DNA from: Stictocephala bisonia
Lineage: Eukaryota > Arthropoda > Insecta > Hemiptera > Membracidae
NCBI GenBank assembly: GCA_035578905.1
Contig: JAQJVL010000688.1
Location: 248,001 to 312,000, forward strand
Length of the DNA stretch: 64,000 bases
Direction of reading: 5' to 3'
Shown here: in pieces, positions 11,546 to 21,766 of the stretch
Layout of the letters: every line of letters starts with the position of its first letter
Numbering within the stretch: the first letter of the stretch is position 1
Translations under genes and position numbers: made by a program
Notes under the pieces: generated by a model
Told to the model about the DNA's origin: nothing
The model's input: the letters and a program-made list of their open reading frames with translations, nothing else
Database searches by the model: none

Positions 11546-11946
11546 AGTCAACTAATGTTGATTTATTGCTACATGGACCAAGTCTTGTTAGACACAAACT
11601 TGTGATGTATTACGAACCACCAAGACATTGACTACCGTAACTTGGTTATTATCAAACTTTGCTCTGTCATTTACATGAATGAGCACTACTGAAAACTCAC
11701 TTTTAGTACTTCTTCTCTGTTATGTAAATAAATATAGTAAAATATCGGTGGGACAATTTAAATCTGTCTGGACAGTAAAAAGTTGTTGCTAAGATTAATT
11801 AAAGAAGGCAAATAGCAACAACTTTTAATAACCTAGTCAGGTAATATTGATTTATTACCTGTACACGGACCGAGTCTTGTTAGACCCATACTTGAACCAC
11901 CAAGACATTGACTACCGTAACTTGGATATTATCGGACTTTAGACTC
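11546..11946. repeat. Imperfect direct repeat 3' of the lipocalin gene
   Basis: About 110-120 bp is duplicated at 11,546-11,668 and 11,836-11,946, sharing CACCAAGACATTGACTACCG and TAACTTGG followed by ATTATC. Spacing is about 275 bp. It is non-coding. Confidence 0.7.
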
Positions 11947-12129
11947 ACTTTTGTGGATTGAGCACATAACTAACACCTTTAGAACGTCATGTGTTTATCA
12001 AATATTGGCTAGTTAACATTGTGACAACTTTCTTTAAGAGTAATTTTCAACTGCGTATTTTTAAAGTTACAAACACGAGATTCGTAGTTGTCTATTTAGA
12101 ATTAGATAAAATAATTTTACGTTGTATTT

Positions 12130-12640
12130 ATTGGTCAAAATAATGAAAATGAAGTCCCCTCAGTCATCTGTGTCCATAAAGCAGGATGGGCGGATCCCTC
12201 AGTTCTATGTATTCACAAAAATGAGTGGGTGGGCTCCTCTGTCTTCTAGGTTCGTTAAGGTGGGTGGGTGTGTGCCTCATTCTTTCGTTGATAAATACGA
12301 GAAGGTCACCCCTCCGTCTTCTAAATTTATAAAGGGTTCATCATTAAATTGGGTGTGTTCATCAGTTCTTTGCGTTCATAAATTTGAGTGGATGGCACCT
12401 CAGTCATCTAAGTTCGTGAGGGTGAGTGGGCGGGTCCTTCAGTCCTTGATAAAGATGGGTTGGTTGGATCTCTCAGTCATCTGAGTTCGTAGTAGTGGGT
12501 GAGAGTGTGCTTCATTACATTGCGTTCATGTTCATATGATAAGTGGGTGGGTCCCTCAATCATCTGAGTTCGTGAGGATGGTTGGGTGGGTCCCTCAATT
12601 GTGTTTGTCTGTAGGGGTGGGTTTGCTTCTTTCTGCCAAT
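12130..12640. repeat. Degenerate minisatellite (about 40 bp units)
   Basis: Irregular repeats of the phrase GTGGGTGGGTCCCTCAGTCA followed by TCTGAGTTCGT. The 120-codon ORF through it is a by-product of the repeat. It is G-rich on the plus strand and related in style, but not clearly in sequence, to the GTGTATGGGTGGG family. Confidence 0.65.
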
Positions 12641-12735
12641 CAATAACACCATTTACTAACTCGTAGAATCCTTTTGTCTTTGGATTATTTTACTGTAAAA
12701 TGTAAATATGCATTTAAGACATACAGCACCCAATA

Positions 12736-12826
12736 ATACTGCTGTACGTGTATGGGCGGGCGGGTTGGTCAATACTGCTGTACGTGTATGGGCGGGCGGG
12801 TTGGTCAATACTGCTGTACGTGTACT
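12736..12826. repeat. Short array of the GTGTATGGGCGGG minisatellite (about 3 units)
   Basis: Three units of TGCTGTACGTGTATGGGCGG followed by GCGGGTTGGTCAATAC. Same family as the arrays at 13.4 kb and 39 kb. Confidence 0.85.
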
Positions 12827-13174
12827 GCTACATCTAAGTAGTGGTCAGCCACACGTTATGTTACAAACTTGGATGCATTACTCTAAAATGATTAGAGTAT
12901 TTTAATCAACTATACTTCAATATAATGTTTTTTAACTGTTTGTTGTTTGTTTTGAGACATATTTATGCTGTTCAGTTGGAACCTATTTCAAGTAAGTCTG
13001 AACATTCATGAGTAGCAGTGCCTGAATGAATAGTTATTTCATAAAAGTATTTGGATTGATAATAAAAATAATAGAATCTTAACTTTTATACTTTTTATTT
13101 ATTGAATTTATATTGTAAAAACATTTTCCTGAAAATGGCTTACAATAAGTTTTTCTTACATTTCATGTAATGTA

Positions 13175-13177
<3 letters not shown>

Positions 13178-13234
<57 letters not shown>
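13178..13234. repeat. (TA)n microsatellite
   Basis: An uninterrupted alternating TA run of more than 50 bp. Confidence 0.95.
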
Positions 13235-13240
<6 letters not shown>

Positions 13241-13418
13241 CGCAATTTAAAATTACAGTTATTAAAAAATCTAAATATTGAAATCTAAGTATTGATATCT
13301 AAATGTTTCTTCTCAGGTAAACAAAGTTCTACTGAAGACACTTGTGGTTGAATTTCTTTTAAAACACTTTAACTCTTTAAAAATACACTGGTGGGGCCAG
13401 AAGGCCCAGAAATAAACT

Positions 13419-13700
13419 AGGTACGTGTATGGGTGGGTGGGTGGGTCAATACCACCGTACGTGTATGGGTGGGCGGGTGGGTCAATACCACTGTACGTGC
13501 ATGTGTGGGCGGGTGGGTCAATACCACTGTACGTGTATGGGTGCGCGGGTGGGTCAATACCACTGTACGTATGTGGGTGGGCGGGTGAGTCAATACCACT
13601 GTACGTATGTGGATGGGCGGGTGGGTCTATATTACTATACGTGTATGGGTGGCAGGGTGGGTATCAATACCACTGTACGTGTATGGGTAGGTGGGTGGGT
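13419..13700. repeat. 36-bp G-rich minisatellite, about 8 units
   Basis: Units contain CCACTGTACGTGTATGGGTG followed by GGCGGGTGGGTCAATA. The plus strand repeatedly contains GGGTGGGCGGGTGGG, which matches the classic G-quadruplex pattern (four G-tracts, one-base loops). Frames through it stay open only because of the repeat period. Confidence 0.92.
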
Positions 13701-13879
13701 TACAGTGTGATTTGTAGCACACGTTGTAGTGATACTGTGATAGATAGCGAGGAGGGGAATACGCCATTTACTGTTGTGTTTATTTTGTAGCTCAATACAG
13801 TCATGCATTAGTGTCCGTGCGTGTTATTAAATATGAGATGTCAACGTTTCTTTTTCGAAGTAGATAAGTTTTACTTTTT

Positions 13880-14160
13880 CCTTCCATAACACACTAAGGC
13901 TGACTATTCCTTAGAAAGTGTCATTAATTAATAGCCCAATGACAAATTAACAGCCGGTGGTTATCAGCTGATCCTTCTCAGTGTCCAAGCTGATAGCGAC
14001 CTTTGTTCGGACGCCATGTCGGGACTGAGCATAAAAACCATCGCACGCAGTCTCCTCAACACGTTGTCCCCAAGTAGGTGAGCTAAAACACTATGTCACA
14101 ATATGTCACAAGCCAGCGAGAGACGGGGCTGGCACTCGAAGCGTGCAGGGGTGTCCCTTG
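13880..14160 (+). promoter_or_regulatory. Promoter-like segment resembling the lipocalin upstream region
   Basis: A GC-richer segment with TATA-like CATAAAAA at 14,030, an arthropod initiator-like CAGT at 14,048, and an AAGTAG|GTGAGC donor at 14,077-14,083. The stretch around 14,020-14,078 aligns with 637-690 upstream of the lipocalin. Farther on, GCGTGCAGGGGTGTCCCTTG (14,132) resembles GCGCACAGGGTTGTCCCTTA at 40,049 and 54,773 upstream of the Tret1-like genes. No coding exon follows that I can recognise, so it may be a relic of a lost gene copy. Confidence 0.35.
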
Positions 14161-14179
14161 GTATAAACAAAACATACGT

Positions 14180-15220
14180 AGCTTCACCAATATAAAAATT
14201 GGTAAATACACAGTAAAAATCATGTTTGATATCAAATGACGGATATAATTCGCTTACTATAAGAGAATATCTCCATTGCTTTGTTACACTTGTCTGGTAT
14301 TAGCTATTTATGAAATTATGAAGACAATTAGGTTTGTGAAGTGTGTAAAAGATAGTAAGCCAATGTAAATCAAGTCTATAACTTTGTTACTGTTCTAGTT
14401 TGTAATCTAGAATGTAATTGTTAATACATTATAACACTCTGTTTTAAATGCTAAGAACACATTTGAGGAGGTGACAAAACATCAAAGTAAGTAATAATAT
14501 AATCCACAATCTTAAAATAAACAAGGGAGCACAGGCTGTGGTCGGAAGCAGGGTGAGGTGGGTGGTGAGTAGATATGGTGAGTGGAGGATGACTCATATC
14601 CAATTAGCAGGGTTTACGGGATGAAACTGTAATTAATTACACGCGGCACTCCCATTCTCAAGTACAGTACTCGTTCACACTTGGTAGGTTGGAAAACTGA
14701 ATAAGTTTGCCAAAAGTATAGGCCGACTTTAATTAGTTGCTTAACTGTCATTACGAACCAAATTAATGTAAAGTTATAAAATACAATGAATAGCCATCGT
14801 ACTAAAGTATGATGTTTTTAGGTTATTTGGCCAAAGAAAATGCAGTGACTTTAAAAAATATTGGTCTTTATGGCACTGAGGACTCAATTTTGATCTTCGT
14901 CTTGTGGTCTATAATTAACTTGACAAGAAACCTATAAATATCAATAATATATATGAGTAGTTTTACATGTTTACCCATCTTGAATATCTGCACATAATCT
15001 AGACTTCAGGGAGTGTTGATCCACTTGGTGAACAGCAATCATTGTAAAACTTTCACGAAAAACAACAATGATAAATTAAAATAAACCAGTAATAAATGTT
15101 CACTATGAACTACTCGTATTATCAACAGTTACGATTGAACAAAAATAATAAAAGTTCACGACAAACAACAATTCATAGTTCATATAATGAAACAAATAAT
15201 TTCAAAGTAATAGAGTTACT
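14180..15220. other. Unassigned intergenic DNA
   Basis: AT-rich with scattered short G-rich phrases (GGGTGAGGTGGGTGGTGAG near 14,550). No gene, RNA or repeat recognised. Confidence 0.4.
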
Positions 15221-15224
15221 TGTC

Positions 15225-16120
15225 AGACACTCGAGAGTGACTACCACGAAGACATCGCTTTGCCTTAATAAAACATACGATAGTGACTACCATGAAATAC
15301 ATCGCTTAGCCTTAATAAAACACACGAGAGTGACTACCACGATAGACATCGCTTAGCCTTAATAAAACACACGAGAGTGACTACCACGAAATACATCGCT
15401 TAGCCTTAATAAAACACACGAGAGTGTTTACCACGATAGACATTGCTTAGCCTTAATAAAACACACGAGAGTGACTACCGCGAAATACATCACTTAGCCT
15501 TAATAAAACACACGAGAGTAACTACCACGAAAGACAATGCTTAGCCTTAATCAAACACACGAGAGTGACTACCACGAAATACATCGCTTAGCCATAATAA
15601 AACACACGAGAGTGACTACCACGAAATACATCGCTTAGCCTTAATAAAACACACGAGAGTGACTACCACGTTAGACATCGCTTAGCCTTAATAAAATACA
15701 CGAGAGTGACTACCACGAAATACATCGCTTAGCCTTAATAAAACACACGAGAGTGACTACCACGAAAGACAACGCTTAGCCTCAATAAAACACACGAGAG
15801 TGACTACCACGAAAGACAACGCTAAGCCTTAATAAAACACACGAGAGTGACTACCATGAAATACATCGCTTAGCCTTAATAAAACACACGAGAGTAACTA
15901 CCACGAAAGACAACGCTTAGCCTTAATCAAACACACGAGATTGACTACCACGAAATACATTGCTTAGCCTTAATAAAACACACGAGAGTGACTACCACGA
16001 TATACATCGCTTAGCCTTAATAAAACACACGAGAGTGACTACCATGAAAGACAACGCTTAGCCTTAATAAAACACACGAGAGTGACTACCACGATATACA
16101 ACGCTTAGCCTTAATAAAAT
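15225..16120. repeat. 47-bp satellite, about 19 copies
   Basis: The unit reads ACGAGAGTGACTACCACGAA and continues ATACATCGCTTAGCCTTAAT AAAACAC. Copies differ mainly at the ATAC/AGAC/AGACA position. The ORF that runs in from 15,096 stops inside the array and is not credible as a gene. Confidence 0.95.
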
Positions 16121-17779
16121 AAATAGTCAATTTATTTTACCATTCATTAATCAATTCACTGTTAATTTCACCTTCCTAACCCACTGCACTGTCTTCGTAA
16201 ACAGTATGACTACTGTTCGTTATATTGTTATCAATAGTTTTTACGCTTTAATTTAAATTTGTTTTATTATTGGGAATGCGATATAATAATAATGCAAAAG
16301 CACTTTTGAAGCTCAATTTTCATTTAGAAGTGATTTATTGGTGGCTTGTTATCATTATTTATTAATATTTAGGTTTTGTTATTTGTTTGATAGTTTTAAC
16401 AATATATTAATAAGTAACGATGCTATTCTATTCCAACTTATATTTGCTTACACCTTCTATTTTCCAAATGTTGAGAAACTCATATGTTGGCTAAAATTTC
16501 ATAATAAATTTGCTTATGACTTATTGTTAAAACCCTGACTTGAAAGTATGATTTAAAACAAGATATAAAATTGGAAGGTAATTAAAATTTTAAAAGTGAT
16601 TTTTCCAATCTTTAATCTTTGATGTTTGAGTTAATATAAAACTTAATGGTTTTGAAATAATTCACATTCAACAATTCTATTTTGGATGTGTCTGGTCTGA
16701 TACGAGTAAGTACTAAAAGGGTGTTTGATCTAAAGGGGACGTTTTTGCGAGAGACACACCATTAAGCTGTCAGGAATTGTTAGTCTTACAACAAGAGAAC
16801 GTCACACATTGTTAGTCCAGGACACGTAATACTAGGACACACGAGAAAAATATAGTTAGTACCAGACAGGGGACGAATTGTGTCCTAACACAAACAATAA
16901 CATGTCTGTCATAACAAAAACTAAACTTTTTATTTTAAAATGCTCTTGACAGTTTTTATAGATCGGAGAAGGCTATACGTTATGGACTTTCACGTATAAG
17001 GTCTACATGTCTACATTCATCTAGACCTTAGAAAAAAATATACTTTAAGTGATGATCTAATACGTAATAAGAAAAAATAAAGAAATAAAATATCACTGAC
17101 CCAATCAACAAAGTTTTACAAGGGAACAATATTTTAAAAAAGAAGAAAAAATGTGATAACGTTCTCAACAGTTAAAGAGCTGAACAATATATATGAATGT
17201 TTTTATTTTTAAATTTACTACAGACAACACATATAGTACAGACATTCAAGGCAATATCAGTACTATCTCTGATCTGGTAGAGTTATTCAACTGTCAATAA
17301 TTTTCTAAAACCTTTCCCGAACACATATTTAATGTTTTTGAATCAATATTGTAACTTATCAGATTAACTAAAATGTAATTAATCTTGCTCTCATTAAATT
17401 CGATGGACTATCAAAATATTTATCTCATACTTTGGAAATAGTTCCATTAGAAAAACAAGGAAGTTTCCAATGTAAACCACGACCTTACTTAGGTAAGGCA
17501 CTAACCCCTTTCTCATGTTAATAACAATCTCTAAACAATGTTATTTCACATGAACACATCACCGTCTTGACACACTCACAGTTGTATAATCCAGGAAGTT
17601 TTATTCATTATCTTGCCTAACTAACAGTCAGTTATGTTTTAACGTAATTAAATGAAACTAATCCCTTAAAAAGACCTTTCTTATTGGAATATATGTAACT
17701 GGAAAATAAACGTTGTTCACAACTATAATAGTTACATTTATTATTTGACAAGGCCTTTCTTGGATAACGAAAGGACTTA
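16121..17779. other. Unassigned intergenic DNA
   Basis: AT-rich DNA with no domain-bearing ORF, RNA gene or obvious repeat. A slightly less AT-rich patch lies at 16,680-16,900 with no recognised content. Confidence 0.4.
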
Positions 17780-17960
17780 TTATTCATCTCTAAGACACTG
17801 ATCGTAGAGATATGGGCGAATATGAGGGGTGGATGAGTGTGATGAGTGAAGATGAACGAGTGTAGTCATTGTTACTAGCTGAGTTTGATTAAGCTCAGAA
17901 AGGACTATTTATTAATAGCCCAATAGCCAGGGCAACTATGGGACCTACAAATTTACGTAT
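17780..17960. repeat. Second copy of the 255-470 dispersed repeat
   Basis: It shares GATCGTAGAGATATGGGCGA with the copy near 276, and AATAGCCCAAT with the 13.9-kb segment. Non-coding. Confidence 0.55.
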
Positions 17961-18087
17961 AATTAAATTAAACATCAAACTAATACATTTAGAAGACAAT
18001 TTATTTTAAAATTATTATCATCTTTATCGACATATTATTTAAACGATAAACAGTTTTTACTATCTCGTATTTTGCTATCTAAGCACC

Positions 18088-18190
18088 GACTGTCACACAT
18101 CTTGCTATCACACGCCGATTGTGACAGCAGGCCCAATTAGAGACACATGTCACATTATGAATTGTATATAACACTGTCACTCGATGGATT
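18088..18190. repeat. Hairpin-bearing dispersed repeat, copy 1
   Basis: CACGCCGATTGTGACAGC and AATTGTATATAACACTGTCA are shared with 20,524-20,622 over about 100 bp. The stem GCTATCACA...TGTGACAGC has one mismatch here and is perfect in the other copy. The TATATAA could serve as a TATA box, but nothing else supports a promoter. Confidence 0.55.
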
Positions 18191-18418
18191 CAGATTCAAT
18201 AAAAAAATAAATAAACAAAAATAAATAAAATAATAAATATAACACATAATCTTTATATATAAGAACCATTTACCACTCATCACTATTTCTTCAAAAACTA
18301 TAAGTCTATTTGATATGACAATTTGTTTTTTACTCTTATCTAGCCCATAGAGGTGTACTAAGAAAGGATTTTCCTCTCCAACATCAGACTCCGGCCCACT
18401 TACCTCCAAAATGTTCAT
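18155..18418 (-). CDS. Possible first coding exon or gene relic (unrecognised)
   Basis: The minus-strand ORF starts with MNILEVSGPESDVGEE and continues to KKQIVISNRLIVFEEIVMSG, where a GTAAAT donor-like site would end an exon. Its composition is protein-like for the first 50 residues; the tail (YIYYFIYFCLFIF) is ordinary AT-rich read-through. A second GTAAGT lies only 16 bases after the ATG, which weakens the case. I recognise no family and no partner exon. Confidence 0.2.
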   Translation of the reverse strand: MNILEVSGPESDVGEENPFLVHLYGLDKSKKQIVISNRLIVFEEIVMSGKWFLYIKIMCYIYYFIYFCLFIFLLNLNPSSDSVIYNS

Positions 18419-19457
18419 GGTATTCTTATGGAGCTATATTAATTGATGATTGGTTAACAACTGTCAAATAAAAACAAATTGAATAACATTATGGAAGGCT
18501 AAACTTTTTACATTACAAATAATTGACTAGAGTAGTAAATTATACATAGCATCAATTGTTCTAAATTAGATATTTGATTAGATATCGTTTTTCAAAAACA
18601 AAGTATTTAATCTGGTCTACTAAGTCATTTTTGAATGTTTTTGAATTTGTTAGAATATTGACTTTTATTTTCATTGCAAGTCTTCAAACTCAATATTATG
18701 ACCAACGAAGTGGGCTGGTAAAGCTAGTAATAAATTTATAAACAACAAAACAATTGTAACATCAGTACATTCCCAGTTCATAACTCAGTTTTATTTTGAT
18801 TGAAAAACTATAGATAATGCTTATAATTCAACAGTTTAACAAACACAACAATTAATTTTGTAGATATACAGTAAATTCAGGAAAAATAATTTTATATTTA
18901 TCAATTTGAATAAATAAATGTATACAAAAGTCCTCTAAAATTAATTAAATTTTGTACTACATTTTTGGAAAATTTGAAGTTATTGGGGAATATCAAACTT
19001 AAATAAGGAAATACTCTTCTTCCTCATCCTTAACTTTAAGAAAGTGTTCGCGTGAGATGGCGGGTTTTTGTAAAAAACTTCCCTTCGCTACTGAAGATAT
19101 ATTTTAGCTTCTGTACTTCTGGTTCTGTACTTCAGGGGCTGTAGGTTTTACATAAAATATTGTACTTTAAGTACTCTACTTAAAATGCTCTGATTAAGAT
19201 GTTGCCTTTTCATACTTTGCTTTAGATGCAGTACTTAAGGTGTTGCACTGTACTGTATATAAAATGTTGTACTTTAAGAACTGTACTTCAAGTACTACTT
19301 TTAAGATGCTATTTCGGTGGTTATATTATTTTACGCAGGCCTCCATTCTGAAAACTAGTAAATGTTCTAAAATAATTAAAGGGTAGATTTCATCTATACC
19401 ATTCGTTTTAAATGAAATATTTCAACGGTCTCCCAAATATCCTGTAAATATATATTA

Positions 19458-19962
19458 GGTCCTTTTTCGTTAATTCACTACCACTACATTTTCCGTTACT
19501 TAACTACTATTCCTTTTTAAAGTCACAATTACGGTTAAGTCAGGTTAGATGACTTTTAAAATTGATCACAAACTGGTAAATCCAGTTACATTAGGTTAGG
19601 TTAGGTCAGGTTAGGTTAGGTTAGGTGGCTTCTAAACCACCTAACATCCTACTACAACCTAGTTATTGACAGGCTACAAAATGGTACGCTTCTTTTATTA
19701 TAATGCCATTGCTCAGTTTAAGAAACCATAGTGAAGATGCGTATAATGTTAACTACCCAGGTATGACTGACTTACCGCCGAGTGCGCTCTTCGCGTGTAT
19801 GTTCTTGGAATGCGATAAGATAAGGCCAGCGATATCGAATAAGCAATACCACTGTGAACATAAAAACGAGTGGGCAAAAGTATTTACAGCAATAGAATAT
19901 TTATCAAGCGGTAGTCTATTAACGGAAAAAAGTAGTGGTAGTCAATTAACGAGAAATATCCC
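19458..19962. mobile_element. MITE copy 2 with TATATTA target-site duplication
   Basis: The left end is GGTCCTTTTTCGTTAATTCA and the right end reads GTCAATTAACGAGAAATATC C; the outer 35-40 bp are inverted repeats, and a second inner inverted CCGTT/AACGG block follows. TATATTA lies immediately outside both ends (19,451-19,457 and 19,963-19,969), consistent with a 7-bp target-site duplication. Compared with copy 3 it carries about 170 extra internal bases, including a TTAGG run. The 149-codon ORF at 19,703-20,152 runs out of the element and is probably spurious. Confidence 0.75.
19586..19626. repeat. Interstitial TTAGG repeat
   Basis: TTAGG is repeated about eight times with one TCAGG variant. 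This is the arthropod telomere-type repeat unit, here inside MITE copy 2. Confidence 0.85.
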
Positions 19963-20204
19963 TATATTAATAATTATTATGACAATCTGTTTAATAGAAA
20001 ATGGTTTTTGCTTGTGTTTTTCAAATGACGGAAGTTTATCTGAAGTAAATGACAAGGATAATATATTCAACTTGAAATGTAACAAATGCAAATCAACTGT
20101 TAAGGAAATGTCTATATCATTATTTTCATGGAAACTTGAATTTCAACCTTAACTATGTCTCAATTATTTGTTTTTAATTACCAAAAGGACATTAGTTCAG
20201 TGTT

Positions 20205-20290
20205 GTGAGGTATGCACTAAAGAAAAATCATAGTAGCGATATTTATTTAGCTGAAATTAATCGTTATGGTTCTTGACACATTATTGTATT
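20205..20290 (+). pseudogene. Truncated Tret1-like leader/exon 1 relic
   Basis: GCGATATTTATTTAGCTGAA followed by ATTAATCGTTATGGTTCTTG matches the leader of the Tret1-like genes (GTGATATTTATTTAGTTGAA followed by TTCATTCGTTATGAC at 40,345-40,379). The ATG at about 20,263 continues MVLDT and then departs from the exon. It has no TRQYIAGLS and no donor, so it is a broken copy. Confidence 0.5.
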
Positions 20291-20523
20291 TTACTCCATA
20301 GTTGTTAGGACCAGTAAATAACTCTTGGTTGTCTCCACCCACTTTTCCCATTAGTTTTAACAGGTGTTCTTAATGTTTCCATCTATAATTTGATAAACAT
20401 ATTTAACATCCTACATTAGCGAGCGGTTTGATTACACATGAGTGTACCGTGCATGTACATTAATAGTCGTGTACTTATCTGGCACGAGCCTTCGCCCAAT
20501 GCGTTAATTCATCACTTTAAGCA

Positions 20524-20622
20524 CAACTGTCACACCCCTTGCTGTCACACGCCGATTGTGACAGCACGGCCGACGGGAGTCAAATGGAACATTATGAATT
20601 GCATATAACACTATCACTTGAT
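20524..20622. repeat. Hairpin-bearing dispersed repeat, copy 2
   Basis: Same repeat as 18,088-18,190, with the perfect 9-bp stem GCTGTCACA / TGTGACAGC around a 7-base loop. Non-coding. Confidence 0.6.
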
Positions 20623-20639
20623 GGCTGCATATCTAAAAT

Positions 20640-21630
20640 ATGTAACAACCTAAAAACCGTGTAACAAAAGAGGAATTTAAAAATGTAAATCTAGCCGACA
20701 GCCCTTGCTTCGCTGCGGGGTGGTTCTGTACTCTTGCTTACTCTTTCCTCCGTGGTTCTCTCTAAACCATAACACGAATAAAAAAGCTCAGTGCTATAGT
20801 AGTATAGACAAAGTGTTATAGTCTAGAAGACCCTATAAGTCTACTTTAGGGTGATGTAAATTGAGTAGAAATTACCTTAAACAAACTAAATTAGCCAAGC
20901 TTTTTTTGTCATCATATTTGTGTTTTATTTTTTTGAACCAGCAGTTTGAAACAAATCAAATTAATGATAATGATATTCTTATGGAAGAAATTAAACATTT
21001 AGGGGCTATCTCTACACCTTAGGAATGGATTTTCAAAGAAATCCTTTTTTAGTAGGTCTTTGTGATACAAAAGCTAAATTCCATACAAATTTTGTTAAAA
21101 TATGTTGGGTTGTAAAACATACAAAATAAACATGTTTATTTATTTACAAAACAGTTATTATTAATTTACCAAAATCAAACCAATGTTATCCTTACGGAAC
21201 AATCTTTTAGGAGAATTGTCTACCCCTTAGGATTATTTTATCAAGTTGAAAATACTGTATTTTTCCTATTTAGTCTACAACAATCATTTGTACCAAATTT
21301 CAACACTGTAGGATAATGGGAGGTTGGAGTATTGGTAATGAGTGAGTGAGTGCTTTATCTTTTATACATAGAGATGAAATATCTCAAACCTCATTTACAT
21401 ATCCCGTGAATCTATATTCATATTTCTCATTGCATTCTTTTGGATAGAAATATTTATTTTATGTATTTGTTAAACTACGTTAGGTTATATGAGGAAATTG
21501 GTTAGGAAAATATATTCAAATTGAAAAGGCTCACGTGCAAATTACGTTTATGGAAATTCTTTATCAATTTTTCATATAACCTTGAATTTTACAGCTAATT
21601 CTTTCTCATTTAATTGTTTCGAACCAGCAA
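20640..21630. other. Unassigned DNA upstream of the exon array
   Basis: Mostly AT-rich. A short GC-richer patch at 20,695-20,770 (AGCCGACAGCCCTTGCTTCG) looks like part of a dispersed repeat. No gene recognised. Confidence 0.35.
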
Positions 21631-21705
21631 AAGTAGGACTAACCTCAGAGAAGAGTAGCACGGTATAATCTTAAGAAAAATCGTAATTGCGGTATTTATT
21701 AAGTT

Positions 21706-21766
21706 ATGATTCTTGAATGTTTCAAGTGCTCTGGTTTGACTAGACAATACATCGCAGGACTTTCAG
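21706..21766 (+). CDS. Tret1-like exon 1, array unit 1 (donor intact)
   Basis: ATG, 20 codons (MILECFKCSGLTRQYIAGLS), one carried-over base, then GTACAT. The leader before it (GCGGTATTTATTAAGTTATG) resembles the leaders at 40.3 and 55.1 kb; it is the only unit that has one, so transcription would most likely start here. Splicing is inferred, not shown. Confidence 0.5.

Noticed and set aside
12122..12484. 120-codon ORF
   Set aside because: It runs through a degenerate minisatellite; the composition follows the repeat.
15225..16120. A CRISPR-like direct-repeat array
   Set aside because: Whole 47-bp units are repeated, with no unique spacers; it is a satellite in eukaryotic DNA.
19703..20152. 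149-codon ORF with a C-x-x-C pair
   Set aside because: The first half is MITE sequence also found non-coding at 8.7 and 22.7 kb, and the reading frame crosses the element's end into flanking DNA.
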